DNA of 64,000 nucleotides from Legionella parisiensis (lineage in GTDB: Bacteria > Pseudomonadota > Gammaproteobacteria > Legionellales > Legionellaceae), in NCBI RefSeq assembly GCF_001467945.1, contig NZ_LNYQ01000013.1, positions 1,277,404 through 1,341,403 on the forward strand. The letters run 5' to 3'. A program made the translations under genes and the position numbers. Of this stretch, positions 29,145 through 39,595 are shown piece after piece. Under the pieces are notes generated by a model. It did not search any database, was not told where the DNA came from, and saw nothing but the letters and a program-made list of their open reading frames with translations. The stretch's first letter is position 1. Each line of letters begins with the position of its first letter.

Positions 29145-30065
29145 TTATACAACTTCCTCTACTAAATCCGATTCCTTTTCTTTTACCGCAAGTGCTGTTA
29201 AAAGATCATTAGTTAACTCGCGTAATTCTCCGGATAATAAAGTGAGTGCTGCATCGCGTTGCTGATACTCTTCATCAAGTTGTTTAATTTCGTTAAAGTC
29301 ATCAAGAAGATAATCAAGACTTTTGAGTTTTTTGAATGCAAAGTCATGAGTCAGTGTAAGCTGGATTCTTTCTTTCCATATTAAAGAAATTTCTGCGGTT
29401 GCCATACCTTGCGATAATAAAGTTAAAACCTCCTCTGCTGGGAGCTCATAACCTTTACAATGTACTCGTTTTTTTTCATCATCAAGAGAAAAGAGCAGGC
29501 AATCAGATGCTAATTGAAAATGATTGGGAAGGGCATTGGGAGAATGAATCCATTCCGCGAATCGTAAAGCCAAATTTTCTGTGTGTGTTAGCGGCTCAAT
29601 CGAAATACCTGCTACAGACTTGCGCAAAAGAGAGGTGAGTTGTGATGCCTGATTATTGCTGGAAGCATTAACTATGATTCTTTTGCTGGCACTATCAAGG
29701 ATAGCAAGCATCTTTTTTTGGATGCAAAATGATTTAGGTAATAATTCAAATTCAATATCTTCGGCCATTTGCGCCTTTTCCGCTCGCTTCATTGGTCGCC
29801 CTTGTTGGGTCTCGAGCATTTGTACTTTTTCGGCGAGCATTTTATTGATCACGCCCCGTGGTAGTAACCGTTCTTCCTTACCCATGCAAACCAACGAACT
29901 TCCAGCAACCTCCTGAACCATTTCATCTGCAAAAGCAGGAAGCCAGCCATAAACAAATCGAGCATGGGGTGGACAAGGTTTTAGAATATTTTCCGCTAGT
30001 GATGCTGGTAAATCACTCGCTTCATCCAGCTCATATTGATAGATTAGTGCATTGTTAAACCACAT
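29145..30065 (-). CDS. rdgC: recombination-associated protein RdgC
   Basis: RdgC is a ring-shaped DNA-binding protein that limits RecA activity in E. coli and supports replication-fork restart. The 306 aa sequence is collinear with the family, starting MWFNNALIYQ and including FVYGWLPAF, LLPRGVINKML and the acidic, helical C-terminus. An AGGAG site precedes the ATG. The 3' end faces bamD. No partner gene is close: kup ends 16 bp upstream on the same strand, so the two could be cotranscribed. Confidence 0.92.
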   Translation of the reverse strand: MWFNNALIYQYELDEASDLPASLAENILKPCPPHARFVYGWLPAFADEMVQEVAGSSLVCMGKEERLLPRGVINKMLAEKVQMLETQQGRPMKRAEKAQMAEDIEFELLPKSFCIQKKMLAILDSASKRIIVNASSNNQASQLTSLLRKSVAGISIEPLTHTENLALRFAEWIHSPNALPNHFQLASDCLLFSLDDEKKRVHCKGYELPAEEVLTLLSQGMATAEISLIWKERIQLTLTHDFAFKKLKSLDYLLDDFNEIKQLDEEYQQRDAALTLLSGELRELTNDLLTALAVKEKESDLVEEVV

Positions 30066-30080
30066 AAAGGACTCCTGAGT

Positions 30081-31958
30081 TTACATAATATAATAGGTAC
30101 CGATTGCCATAGTTCTATTGTACGGTAGTTTATAAAATTCGATATTCAAATTGGCAGAATAATTGCGTATTAGAAAGGCAAACAACTTTTCTTGCCAATA
30201 AAAAGCTAATGTTTTTTTTGATTTTGATGCGGTAATATTGGGAATTTCTACCATATATGTAGCGCGATCAACATTTAACTTAAAAGGAAAAAGATTTTTG
30301 TTAGAGGCTCGTTCCAACGCCCTGGGTATAGAAATAGTTTCCATAAAACCATAATGTAAGGTTAGAGTGAACACTTTTTCATGCAAGCATGTAATTTCAT
30401 AACGTTGGCTGTAATGTATATACGGAATGTTATCTACAACGTAACTAACAATAAGTACGCGCTCAGGAACAGCCCGGCTTAATTTAAGAAAGTGAAGGAA
30501 GCTGCCCCCGCTTTTATCATAGACATCGGTGATAAAAACTGCTGTCAGATCGGTTAGTTGATTTAAACTTTTATATTCTAGCTGCTTGAGAATCTTGGAA
30601 ATGTCATCTTTATTCATATAGTAATTTTCGCGTAAATATTCCAAGCCAAATTTCCAGGTATACATAATGGTCGCGATGAGGAAAGCAAAAATAACAGGAA
30701 CCCAACCGCCAGTTAAAAATTTATGTAAATTTGAACCAAGAAATGCAAAATCTACGATAAGGAAGAAACCAAATATAATCATGACCTTATATTTTGACCA
30801 TTTCCAAATTGATATTGCAGCATAGGCAACCATCGCATCAATTAGAAGCATGTCTGCATTTACAGCGATGCCATAAGCATGTGCGAGCCTATCTGAAGTT
30901 TGGAAGGCAATACAGAAAGTTAAGGTGCCAATAAACAAAATAAAATTAATTTGTGGTACATAGATCTGCCCGGAAAATTCTTTAGATGTTTGTACTATAG
31001 GTATACGAGGACATAAGCTGAGTAATACCGCCTGTTTTGTTAAAGAAAACGTAGCCGAAATTACAGCTTGTGAGGCAATTATCGTGGCAATAGTAGCAAG
31101 AATAATCAAGGGAATATAAAACCACTCAGGGGCAATCATATAAAAAGGATTGCTGATTGCATTTGGGTTTATGAGTAAGTTAGCCCCCTGGCCAAAATAA
31201 TTTAATAACAAGCAAGGAAGAACAACTGCAAACCAGGCGGCACGAATAGGGTTTTTCCCAAAATGGCCTATATCTGCATAAAGTGCTTCACCCCCGGTGA
31301 CAACAAGAAAAATACCGCCTAATAACAAATATCCTTTCAGTCCTGTATCGCGAATTAAATCGAAGGCATAATAAGGATTGATCGCGGTAAGCACAATAGG
31401 AGCATTAGCAATTTGTATGATGCCAAGAATAGCAATCGTAATGAACCAGATCAGTATAAGAGGTCCAAATAGAGTCCCTATACTTCCAGTTCCTCTTGCT
31501 TGCAACATAAAAAGGAGAACCAGAATAATAATAGCAATAGGGAGAATATAGGGCGTAAATGCATTTGAAAGAGTGCTAAGACCTTCTACAGCACTAATTA
31601 CAGATATAGCCGGTGTTAGCATCCCATCCCCTAACAGTAATCCGGCTCCAAAAATTGCGATGATGTAAAATAAAGGCGTGTATTTTGTACTTTTATGCTT
31701 CATTAGAGCTAAAAGGGCGAGAATGCCTCCCTCACCATCATTATCCGCACGTAAAATTAAAATCAGGTATTTGAATGAAATAACAAGAATCAAGCACCAG
31801 AAAATAAGTGACAGTACTCCCAAAATATGTGTCTGAGTAATAGGGATATTATTTAATGTTACTTTTAAGGCATATAATGGGCTTGTACCTATATCCCCAA
31901 ATACAACGCCTAATGCTCCTAAAGAGAGACCATAAGAGAACTTGTGTGTGTTTTCCAT
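30081..31958 (-). CDS. kup: Kup-family potassium transporter
   Basis: Kup proteins import potassium together with protons. The 625 aa protein begins with the conserved LSLGALGVVFGDIGTSPLYA segment and has about twelve membrane spans to residue 430, then a cytoplasmic C-terminal domain of about 190 residues. The family motifs GGEALYADIGHFG and DNDGEGGILALLALM are intact. Legionella often has more than one Kup paralogue, so I do not assign a number. rdgC follows 16 bp after the stop. Confidence 0.93.
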   Translation of the reverse strand: MENTHKFSYGLSLGALGVVFGDIGTSPLYALKVTLNNIPITQTHILGVLSLIFWCLILVISFKYLILILRADNDGEGGILALLALMKHKSTKYTPLFYIIAIFGAGLLLGDGMLTPAISVISAVEGLSTLSNAFTPYILPIAIIILVLLFMLQARGTGSIGTLFGPLILIWFITIAILGIIQIANAPIVLTAINPYYAFDLIRDTGLKGYLLLGGIFLVVTGGEALYADIGHFGKNPIRAAWFAVVLPCLLLNYFGQGANLLINPNAISNPFYMIAPEWFYIPLIILATIATIIASQAVISATFSLTKQAVLLSLCPRIPIVQTSKEFSGQIYVPQINFILFIGTLTFCIAFQTSDRLAHAYGIAVNADMLLIDAMVAYAAISIWKWSKYKVMIIFGFFLIVDFAFLGSNLHKFLTGGWVPVIFAFLIATIMYTWKFGLEYLRENYYMNKDDISKILKQLEYKSLNQLTDLTAVFITDVYDKSGGSFLHFLKLSRAVPERVLIVSYVVDNIPYIHYSQRYEITCLHEKVFTLTLHYGFMETISIPRALERASNKNLFPFKLNVDRATYMVEIPNITASKSKKTLAFYWQEKLFAFLIRNYSANLNIEFYKLPYNRTMAIGTYYIM

Positions 31959-32166
31959 ATCTATTACCAGAATGCGTTGCTAAATATAATAGCAAAAAGG
32001 GAGATAAAGAGTTTTTTCATATTTGTTATACTGTCCCTGACTTTTATTTTTTCCACCAGTTTATTGGGGTGGGAATTGCTTTCTTAGATTTATAAAATTA
32101 TGAACTATTGCAGGTCTTGTGTTCTTTGTGTAGATTAGCCCATTTTTGTTCTTTGGGAAATAGAAA

Positions 32167-33339
32167 ATGAATGCAAAAGTTATTTTGCTTGCAGCAAAAC
32201 AAAATACTGTATTACGCGGCCATCCATGGATATTTCCTAAGGCTATTGCACGAACACAAGGAAAATTAGTTACAGGACATTTGATTGATATTTATAACGC
32301 AGAGGAAAAGCTTATTGGTGTAGGTGTTTATAATGAGCATTCTCTTTATAGAGTCAGAGTCTTGGCGCTTGCCAATGAGTCCATCGATATGAGCAATTTG
32401 CCTGCCCTGATGACGCATCGATTAAGTCAGGCAAAACAAGTTAGAGAATGTTTGAATCTGCCTAATGAACAAACTACTGCTTATCGATTGTTTAATAGTG
32501 AAGCAGATGGTCTTTCTGGTTTAACGATTGATCGATTTAATCAAACGTGCGTTGTTGCCAGTTCTGCTTATTGGGTTGAACTCAATCGAGAAATTATCAT
32601 TCAAATATTACAAAATTTATTTCCTGAAGATCAAATTGTGTGGATGCCACAAAGTAAACCCTTGAGCCAAGATGGCTGGAAACAAATTAACGTACAAGAG
32701 AAACATTATAATACCCAAGTTTTTGAGGCAGGAGCTATTTATGAGGTAGAATTTGCCCAGGCACAGAAAACAGGATTGTTTCTTGATCAACGAGAGAATC
32801 ATCAACGTATTGCCCAGTTGTCCAAAGGAAAGCGCGTATTAGATCTTTATTGTTATAGTGGTGGCTTTGCATTGCATGCTGCTAAAGCCGGAGCGTTAAA
32901 GGTGACAGCAGTGGACAGTTCTGCTCAGGCTGTGACTCAAGCTAAAAAAAATGCAGTATTAAATGGTTTGGCTCAAATTGAATTTATCGAGGCCGATGCG
33001 CGTGAATATTTATCAAAAGCAGGGAGTTATGATATCGTTGTTCTTGATCCCCCTAAATTAGTTCCATCAAAGCAACATGTTGAGCGTGCTAAAAACTATT
33101 ATCGGTTTTTACATCGAGAGGTATTTAAGTACATGAAATCTGGTTCCTTATTAATGACTTGCAATTGTTCTTCAGCGCTTTCATCTCATGAATTTTGTTC
33201 TTTGGTTAGTCTTCAAGCTGGAGCAGTAGGGAAACAAGCGCGTATTTTAGGTGTATATGGCCCAGCAAGCTGTCATCCTACCTTAGCTTCTTTCCCAGAA
33301 GGAAATTATCTTACTGCGATTTTGCTAGCCGTTGTGTAG
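32167..33339 (+). CDS. rlmI: class I SAM-dependent rRNA methyltransferase (RlmI-like)
   Basis: The protein resembles RlmI, which makes 5-methylcytosine at position 1962 of 23S rRNA in E. coli. The 390 aa sequence has an N-terminal PUA domain (GHPWIFPKAIARTQG), a central EEHEA-like domain and a C-terminal Rossmann methyltransferase domain with VLDLYCYSGGFALHAAKAGA and LDPPKLVPSKQ. A catalytic-type Cys motif, TCNCSS, is present. The PUA plus EEHEA architecture favours RlmI over RlmK or RlmL. It is convergent with the his operon; a perfect inverted repeat separates them. Confidence 0.85.
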   Translation: MNAKVILLAAKQNTVLRGHPWIFPKAIARTQGKLVTGHLIDIYNAEEKLIGVGVYNEHSLYRVRVLALANESIDMSNLPALMTHRLSQAKQVRECLNLPNEQTTAYRLFNSEADGLSGLTIDRFNQTCVVASSAYWVELNREIIIQILQNLFPEDQIVWMPQSKPLSQDGWKQINVQEKHYNTQVFEAGAIYEVEFAQAQKTGLFLDQRENHQRIAQLSKGKRVLDLYCYSGGFALHAAKAGALKVTAVDSSAQAVTQAKKNAVLNGLAQIEFIEADAREYLSKAGSYDIVVLDPPKLVPSKQHVERAKNYYRFLHREVFKYMKSGSLLMTCNCSSALSSHEFCSLVSLQAGAVGKQARILGVYGPASCHPTLASFPEGNYLTAILLAVV

Positions 33340-33360
33340 TCAGTAGTATATCCAGGGGAG

Positions 33361-33381
33361 GTTGGGTCAATTTGACCCAAC
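33361..33381. terminator. bidirectional hairpin between rlmI and the his operon
   Basis: GTTGGGTCAA (33361-33370) and TTGACCCAAC (33372-33381) are exact reverse complements with a single base between them. In RNA the centre would open to a small loop. It sits between two convergent genes, so it can serve both strands. No T-run is present. Confidence 0.6.
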
Positions 33382-33413
33382 TTACAAAGCCAAGCAATGG
33401 TTAATGATTCCAT

Positions 33414-34037
33414 TTAGGTATGGACAGATCTATCTCTGTCTTGCAAGCATTGCAATACATCATAAAAACTAAGTTCACATGCTTTTAATAAAACAAATAA
33501 GTGAAAAACTAAGTCGGCGCATTCATTAACTAATTCTTCACGGTTGTTATTCACTGCAGCAATTACTGCTTCAATGGCTTCTTCGCCTACTTTTTGTGCG
33601 CATCGAGAGAGCCCGGATTCAAATAATTGTGCTGTATAACTGTTTTCATTTTTTGAGTCTGCACGCTCATTAATGAGTTCAATCAATTCATGTATAAAAC
33701 CAAGATTTGTTTGATGTTCAGGCTGAAAGCAACTTGTGTATCCTAAATGACAAGCGGGCCCTTTAGGCAAAACCTGAATTAAAAGGCTGTCACTATCACA
33801 ATCCACACTGATATGCTGTACGGACATGCTATTACCAGAACTTTCACCTTTACGCCATAAACGTTTTCGACTGCGGCTGTAAAGATTCAATTGACCTGTA
33901 GTCAATGTAGCGATCAATGCCTCTTGGTTCATATAACCTAACATTAGAACATTACCATTTTCAGCATTTTGGATGATGGCTGGTAATAAACCGTTCATTT
34001 TTTTCCAATCTAAAGAATTAATTTCCATATGAATCAT
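33414..34037 (-). CDS. hisI: bifunctional phosphoribosyl-AMP cyclohydrolase/phosphoribosyl-ATP pyrophosphatase
   Basis: This is the fused HisIE enzyme of histidine synthesis steps 2 and 3. The N-terminal cyclohydrolase domain (1 to about 115) has [28 protein letters not shown] and the metal-binding DCDSDSLL and cysteine pair. The C-terminal pyrophosphatase domain (about 120-207) has the acidic [13 protein letters not shown] and [10 protein letters not shown] helices. It is the last gene of the operon, and its ATG overlaps the hisF stop by four bases. A GAGGT site precedes it. Confidence 0.96.
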   Translation of the reverse strand: MIHMEINSLDWKKMNGLLPAIIQNAENGNVLMLGYMNQEALIATLTTGQLNLYSRSRKRLWRKGESSGNSMSVQHISVDCDSDSLLIQVLPKGPACHLGYTSCFQPEHQTNLGFIHELIELINERADSKNENSYTAQLFESGLSRCAQKVGEEAIEAVIAAVNNNREELVNECADLVFHLFVLLKACELSFYDVLQCLQDRDRSVHT

Positions 34038-34801
34038 AATCGTACCTCAATTTTTTGTTTTTTAAGTTCTAATTTAATTTCGTGTATCGTCAAAATTTTG
34101 TCATGAAAAATGCCAGCCGCTAAAGCTCCATCAACTCGAGACTCTAGAAACACTTGAGTAAAGTCATCAAGAGATCCGGCGCCTCCAGATGCAATTAATG
34201 GTACCTGACATAAAGGCCGTACTTGTTTTAATTGATGCAAATCATACCCTGTACGTACGCCGTCTGATTGCATACAGTTTAGTACAATTTCTCCTGCACC
34301 TCTGTCTTGTACTTCTCTGATCCATTCTCTTGTTCTGCGTCTGGAGTTAAGGATTTTTTTGTCATCCCCGGTGTATTGATAGACATAATAATCATTATCT
34401 ATCCATTGACTATCGATTCCTATTACAATACATTGGCTTCCAAAATTCCGACATAGTTCGTTAATCAAGTTAGGATTTTCTAATGCCGGGCTATTAATGG
34501 ATATTTTATCGGCCCCAGAGTTTAATACCGATTTTGCCTGATTAAGTGACCGAATTCCACCTGCTACAGTAAAAGGAATGTTAATTGTTTCTGCAACTTG
34601 ATGGACCCACTCGGGGCAAACTGAGCGCTGTTCAGAACTTGCAGTTATATCATAAAAAACTAACTCATCTGCACCTGCTGCAGAATAATCAGCAGCAAGT
34701 TCTAGAATGTTCCCAACGACACGATGATTACGAAATTTAACGCCTTTGACTACTTGGTTATGGCGTACATCAAGACATGGAATAATTCGTTTGGTTAACA
34801 T
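34034..34801 (-). CDS. hisF: imidazole glycerol phosphate synthase cyclase subunit
   Basis: HisF closes the imidazole ring using ammonia made by HisH. The 255 aa TIM barrel has the two catalytic aspartates in [12 protein letters not shown] (near the N-terminus) and in the [12 protein letters not shown] and [14 protein letters not shown] segments, with phosphate-binding GGIRS and SGGAGS loops. It overlaps hisI by four bases and follows hisA by 37 bp. A TAAGxATTATTTTG-like AT-rich gap lies in front, with no separate promoter that I can see. Confidence 0.96.
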   Translation of the reverse strand: MLTKRIIPCLDVRHNQVVKGVKFRNHRVVGNILELAADYSAAGADELVFYDITASSEQRSVCPEWVHQVAETINIPFTVAGGIRSLNQAKSVLNSGADKISINSPALENPNLINELCRNFGSQCIVIGIDSQWIDNDYYVYQYTGDDKKILNSRRRTREWIREVQDRGAGEIVLNCMQSDGVRTGYDLHQLKQVRPLCQVPLIASGGAGSLDDFTQVFLESRVDGALAAGIFHDKILTIHEIKLELKKQKIEVRL

Positions 34802-34838
34802 AATTTATACTCAAAATAATAATATAGGCCTACGCGAA

Positions 34839-35558
34839 CTATGCTAACATTGCGCTTAGGTCAAAAGTACCCTGGTACAGGGTCAATCCCAAAACCGCTG
34901 CAGTAACTCCTAGGGCATCCAATCGATTAATATCCTCTGCATGACGAATGCCTCCTGAAGCTTGCCATTCAATCTGAGGAAAGCGTTCTATTGCTTCTTC
35001 ATACAACTCAAAATTTGGTCCTTGCATCATTCCATCACAAACAATATCAGTACAAAGTACTTGTTTAATTCCTAATTGCAGATAATGAGACGCAACATCC
35101 CACAAGTTATTATTTGTTGTTGTTTGCCACCCATGAATAGCAGGGATGGGGATTGTATTTTTCATGCGAATATCTAAAGCCAGGATAATGTGTTGCGGTC
35201 TGATTTCCTTAATAATGAGTGCAGTCAGCTCAGGATTGGTAATGGCAATACTGCCTAAAACCAGATTGGATATTCCAGCTGAAAAACATAATAATGCTTG
35301 TTCTAAAGAGCGAATTCCCCCACCTGCTTGTACGATGATTCCTGTATTTTGCATGGCACAAATTAAAGGCAACTGTTGCATCGCTCCTGTTTGAGCGCCA
35401 TCCAAATCAACAATATGCAAACGCTTTGCCCCCAATTCGGCAAAATAAGCAGCACGCTCTACTGGCGGGATATCGAATTGAGTGACGTGATCAAATTGTC
35501 CCTGTCGCAAACGTACACAACGACCTTTTTGAATGTCAATTGCAGGGATTAGGATCAT
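34839..35558 (-). CDS. hisA: phosphoribosylformimino-5-aminoimidazole carboxamide ribotide isomerase
   Basis: HisA carries out the Amadori isomerisation at step 4. The 239 aa barrel starts MILIPAIDIQKGRCVRL with the catalytic Asp in AIDIQ and the second Asp in LCTDIVCDGMMQG; phosphate loops VQAGGGIRS and QASGGIRHAEDI are present. The frame opens 12 bases earlier, but the perfect ribosome site GGAGGT just upstream of ATG 35558 decides the start. It lies between hisH and hisF. Confidence 0.96.
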   Translation of the reverse strand: MILIPAIDIQKGRCVRLRQGQFDHVTQFDIPPVERAAYFAELGAKRLHIVDLDGAQTGAMQQLPLICAMQNTGIIVQAGGGIRSLEQALLCFSAGISNLVLGSIAITNPELTALIIKEIRPQHIILALDIRMKNTIPIPAIHGWQTTTNNNLWDVASHYLQLGIKQVLCTDIVCDGMMQGPNFELYEEAIERFPQIEWQASGGIRHAEDINRLDALGVTAAVLGLTLYQGTFDLSAMLA

Positions 35559-35582
35559 ACGGACCTCCATTTTTTAAATCAG

Positions 35583-36170
35583 TTAACGACTACAAAAATT
35601 GTTGAGTAAAGCCATTCCAGTTTCGGCAGATTTTTCCGGATGAAATTGCATACCCCAAATGTTATTTTTTTGAATTATTGCTGCGAACGATTCATTATAT
35701 TCACAATTGGCTAAAGCATACTGACTTTCACCTAGTGCGTAACTATGAACGAAATAAACATAATCATGCTTCCTTAATCCTTGTTGCAAGAATGTTTCTG
35801 TACACCACTGCAATTGGTTCCAGCCCATATGAGGTACTGGATAACCTTCTTTCTGGCGTAACCGTTGAGCTCTCCCAGGAATCATCCCAAGACAACGTAC
35901 ATCGCCTTCTTCGCTGCTTTCAAGCAATAATTGCATGCCAAGACAAATACCCAAAAGTGGTTGTTCCAGCGAAGTAATGACATCGATCAACTCATATTGA
36001 CGCAGCGCATTCATCCCATAAGCTGCAGTACCTACTCCTGGTAAAATTACATGACTTGCTTTTTCAATTTCTTTTGCCTCGTGCGTTAACTGATAATTAA
36101 AACCCAGTCTTTTTAAGGCATTAACTAAAGAGGTTAAATTGGTGCCGCTGACATCAATAATGGCAATCAT
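35583..36170 (-). CDS. hisH: imidazole glycerol phosphate synthase glutaminase subunit
   Basis: HisH is the glutamine amidotransferase partner of HisF. The 195 aa class I amidotransferase has the nucleophile Cys in [12 protein letters not shown], the oxyanion-strand region [10 protein letters not shown] and the catalytic His-x-Glu in [12 protein letters not shown]. Its start overlaps the hisB stop by four bases. Confidence 0.96.
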   Translation of the reverse strand: MIAIIDVSGTNLTSLVNALKRLGFNYQLTHEAKEIEKASHVILPGVGTAAYGMNALRQYELIDVITSLEQPLLGICLGMQLLLESSEEGDVRCLGMIPGRAQRLRQKEGYPVPHMGWNQLQWCTETFLQQGLRKHDYVYFVHSYALGESQYALANCEYNESFAAIIQKNNIWGMQFHPEKSAETGMALLNNFCSR

Positions 36171-37225
36171 AATACCCCCTTGGTCGATGGTAGAATACTG
36201 TTTGTTTTCATACAGGCTTGACCCAGCACCCGTCCTAGTGATTTGAAACAGGCTTCAATCATGTGATGATGATTTTGGCCTGTCACTTCAATGTGAATGG
36301 TTGCGCCAAGGGCTGTGGCAAATGAATTGAAGAAATGGGGAATCATTTCGGTTGCCAGGCCTCCAACAAACTCTCTAGTAAATTGACCCTTAAAATCGCA
36401 AAAACCTCTTCCACTAATATCTATAGCTATAGATGCTAAAGATTCATCCATAGGTAAAGTAAAGCTATAGCGGTTAATCCCCCTTTTGTCGCCAAGTGCC
36501 TTTTTTAGCCCTTCACCCAAAGCGATTGCGGTATCTTCAATTAAATGATGATCATCAACCTCTATATCGCCGGAGGCATATAATTCAAGATTGAATCCAC
36601 CATGTTTGGCTACTTGCTCCAGCATATGGTTAAAGAATGGCAATGGAGTACTTATAGAGCTGCTCTGATCAGTATCCAAAATCAGAGTTAACTTTATGTC
36701 TGTCTCTTTTGTCTTTCTTTGGATTACTGAAGTTCGTTTTTGATTCAGTATTGTTTGGGTAATTTGCTCCCATCCATGCTCTTTGGAGACTGGCAAAAAT
36801 TTGATCCCTAGATTTTCAGCAAATTGTCGGTCAGTTTCTCTATCCCCAATAACCCAAGTACATGAATTATTGAGTGCTCTCTCTTTGAGGAATTGATCCA
36901 CTAATCCTGTTCTCGGTTTTCGGCACATACAATTATCTTCGGGCATGTGGGGACAAATAAAAATCTCATCAAAAAACACTCCTTGTGACGAGAAAATATC
37001 CAGGATAAATTCATGACAAATCATAAAATCATCTTCAGGAAAAGAAGAGGTACCTATACCGTTTTGATTGCTGACCATAATCAAGCGAAAGCCCTCTTGT
37101 TGCAATTGCAGTAATGCTGGAATAACACGGGGTGTGAGCTTTATTTTATCTAAAGAATCTACTTGAAAATCGAATGGTTCTTCAATTAAGGTTCCGTCAC
37201 GGTCGATAAATAAGATTTTTTGCAT
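36167..37225 (-). CDS. hisB: bifunctional histidinol-phosphatase/imidazoleglycerol-phosphate dehydratase
   Basis: HisB performs steps 6 and 8. The N-terminal HAD-type phosphatase domain (1 to about 165) begins with [11 protein letters not shown], where D8 and D10 are catalytic, and has four zinc-type Cys/His residues around [14 protein letters not shown]. The C-terminal dehydratase domain (about 168-352) has [28 protein letters not shown] and [13 protein letters not shown] metal motifs. The fused form is typical of gammaproteobacteria. Length is 352 aa. Confidence 0.96.
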   Translation of the reverse strand: MQKILFIDRDGTLIEEPFDFQVDSLDKIKLTPRVIPALLQLQQEGFRLIMVSNQNGIGTSSFPEDDFMICHEFILDIFSSQGVFFDEIFICPHMPEDNCMCRKPRTGLVDQFLKERALNNSCTWVIGDRETDRQFAENLGIKFLPVSKEHGWEQITQTILNQKRTSVIQRKTKETDIKLTLILDTDQSSSISTPLPFFNHMLEQVAKHGGFNLELYASGDIEVDDHHLIEDTAIALGEGLKKALGDKRGINRYSFTLPMDESLASIAIDISGRGFCDFKGQFTREFVGGLATEMIPHFFNSFATALGATIHIEVTGQNHHHMIEACFKSLGRVLGQACMKTNSILPSTKGVL

Positions 37226-37227
37226 TT

Positions 37228-38295
37228 TTAATATCCTGAAACATTATTTTGAAAAGACGATAAAGCGCGCAGCAAAAGTTGATTTTGTGGCTCATCACCT
37301 ACTGTGATTCGTAAATGATCATGCAGCGACGAATTCGGTGAATAGCTTTTGATTACTATGCCTTGATTGGCGAGCCAAGAAACCAATTCATACGTATATT
37401 CGGTTTTAATAAGAATGAAGTTTGTTTCAGTGGGATAGACTTTTTTGATAACAGGGCATAATTGTAATTCCTTTATTAAATTTGCTCGAGACTCTTTAAT
37501 TGTATTTATTGCCTGTAAAAACCACTCATTTTTTTCTAATGCACGTAGTGCTAAATCAATCACTACACTAGAAAGAGGAAAGGGCGGCATAATTTTATTC
37601 AAGGCCCGAATTACATTTTCTTGAGCGATAATGATTCCTAAACGAAGGTTGGCTAGGCCATAGGCTTTAGACAAAGTACGTAAAACAATTAAATTATCGA
37701 ATTGAGAAATGAGACACGTTGCACTTTGGGTTTGAGCAAATTCAATATAAGCCTCATCAACAACGATAACAGAACGATTTTTATATTCATCGCACAGAGT
37801 TGCAATAAAGTCGAGCTCGATTAAGCTTCCTGTAGGATTATTAGGATTACACAAAAAAATGAGTTTACAGTTGTTTTTCCACGTGCTACGAATTTCGTCT
37901 AGAGAAAGTTGAAAGTTGTTTTGAGCATCTAAAGGACATTCAATAAGTTGAGCGTGTTGTAAATAGGTATAAAAAGAATACATAGAAAAAGTAGGGGGAC
38001 ACTGCATGCATGCATCTTGCCCAGCACTAAGAAATAAACGTGTGATTAAATCAATACCATCATCTGATCCACGAGTGAGCACAATTTGCTTTTCTTCAAC
38101 TTGATAGTATTTCGCCAAGTGTTCTTGTAGTTGGTCCTGCAGATATTTTTCTGGATAAAAATTTAAACTGATATTCGTACTTAATGCGGACCAAGGAAGT
38201 TCGTTCGCATGTAATCGATGTCTCATGGGTACACTACCAACACTATAAGGTTGATTATCTAATAATTCAGGGCGTATTAAATTAAGTACTGACAT
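37228..38295 (-). CDS. hisC: histidinol-phosphate aminotransferase
   Basis: HisC is the PLP enzyme of step 7. The 355 aa fold-type I aminotransferase has the PLP-binding [12 protein letters not shown], the VVDEAYIEF aspartate segment and the Schiff-base Lys in [16 protein letters not shown]. It abuts hisD directly and is two bases from hisB. Confidence 0.96.
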   Translation of the reverse strand: MSVLNLIRPELLDNQPYSVGSVPMRHRLHANELPWSALSTNISLNFYPEKYLQDQLQEHLAKYYQVEEKQIVLTRGSDDGIDLITRLFLSAGQDACMQCPPTFSMYSFYTYLQHAQLIECPLDAQNNFQLSLDEIRSTWKNNCKLIFLCNPNNPTGSLIELDFIATLCDEYKNRSVIVVDEAYIEFAQTQSATCLISQFDNLIVLRTLSKAYGLANLRLGIIIAQENVIRALNKIMPPFPLSSVVIDLALRALEKNEWFLQAINTIKESRANLIKELQLCPVIKKVYPTETNFILIKTEYTYELVSWLANQGIVIKSYSPNSSLHDHLRITVGDEPQNQLLLRALSSFQNNVSGY

Positions 38296-39594
38296 TTAAA
38301 GCTCCAGTGAGTTCAACCTGATTGCCACAGCTTGTGCATGAGCATCCAATCCTTCAATTTGAGCCAGAGTAATTGCTGCAGGCCCCAAAGCTTTAATTCC
38401 TTCTTTGCTAACTGATTGAACATTAAAGTGAGTAAGAAAATCGAGCGTACCAAGGCCGCTATGATTTTTGGCAAAACCATGAGTTGGCAGAACATGGTTT
38501 GATCCAGTTATATAATCACCAAGTGTTTCAGCTGCCCAGGAACCAAGAAATACAGTACCTACAGCGTATATCTCATCAATCCAAGAGTCTGCGTCTTCGC
38601 GATTTATAATCAAATGCTCAGGAGCATAGGAGTTAATTATATGTAATTGCTCTTTTTTTTCAGCGCATACAATAATCAAGCTATTTGCTAGTGATTGCTT
38701 GATTATTTTTGTTCTTGATAGAGTATTAAATTGTGCATACAGTTGTTGGTTTACCTGTTCCGCGATTTGTAGAGAATCACAAATCAGAATGACTTGAGAG
38801 TCTGCTCCATGTTCAGCCTGTGCCAGTAAGTCAGCAGCGATAAATGCTGGATTTGCTTGATTATCAGCGATGACCATGACTTCCGAAGGCCCAGCGGGCA
38901 TATCAATTGCTGCCCCATAAGGATCGGAGGCAACCTGCTTTTTTGCTTCAGTAACATAACTGTTACCTGGTCCAAAAATCTTGTCTACCTTAGTAACCGT
39001 TTCAGTTCCATAAGCCATAGCTGCAATTGCTTGTGCTCCTCCAAGTGCATAAATGGTATCGATGCCGCATAACCTTGCTGCAACTAATAAATGTTCGTTA
39101 ATTGAACCCGATGCATCAGGAGGAGTACAAAATATTTTTATAGGACATCCAGCGACATAGGCGGGGATGGCTTGCATTAATAATGAAGAAATGAGAGGCG
39201 TCTTATTTCCTCCTGGTACATACAAACCAACTCGTTGAATGGGCCTATAGGTGCTGTAAATATTTACGCCATTGGCTGTATCTATATTTTTATTTTCTGG
39301 TAAAAGAGCTTGGTGATAGGTGGTAATAGTTTTGACTGCTTCAGTAATGGCAGCGAGAGAGCGTTTACTAATGGATGCATTGTCTATTTTTTGTTTAGGG
39401 ATTTGCAAGCTGTTCAAACGAGCTCCATCAAATTGCTCAGTTAATGTAAGTAATGCTTGATCTCCAATAGTTCGCACCAGTTTGATAATCTCTTGGACCT
39501 TGATTTTTGCTGACGATGTTTGCGTAGGACGCGTTAGGCAAATTTCTTTTTCAGCTTGAGAGAGGGATTGCCAATTTTTAATCGATAACATCAT
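38296..39594 (-). CDS. hisD: histidinol dehydrogenase
   Basis: HisD carries out the last two oxidations to histidine using NAD. The 432 aa protein has the family blocks RVGLYVPGG, FGPGNSYVTEAKKQV, DMPAGPSEVMVIAD, DLLAQAEHGADSQ and GLGTLDFLTHF, which include the zinc and substrate residues. Two adjacent ATGs could start it (39594 or 39591). It is one base from hisG. Confidence 0.96.
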   Translation of the reverse strand: MMLSIKNWQSLSQAEKEICLTRPTQTSSAKIKVQEIIKLVRTIGDQALLTLTEQFDGARLNSLQIPKQKIDNASISKRSLAAITEAVKTITTYHQALLPENKNIDTANGVNIYSTYRPIQRVGLYVPGGNKTPLISSLLMQAIPAYVAGCPIKIFCTPPDASGSINEHLLVAARLCGIDTIYALGGAQAIAAMAYGTETVTKVDKIFGPGNSYVTEAKKQVASDPYGAAIDMPAGPSEVMVIADNQANPAFIAADLLAQAEHGADSQVILICDSLQIAEQVNQQLYAQFNTLSRTKIIKQSLANSLIIVCAEKKEQLHIINSYAPEHLIINREDADSWIDEIYAVGTVFLGSWAAETLGDYITGSNHVLPTHGFAKNHSGLGTLDFLTHFNVQSVSKEGIKALGPAAITLAQIEGLDAHAQAVAIRLNSLEL

Positions 39595-39595
39595 A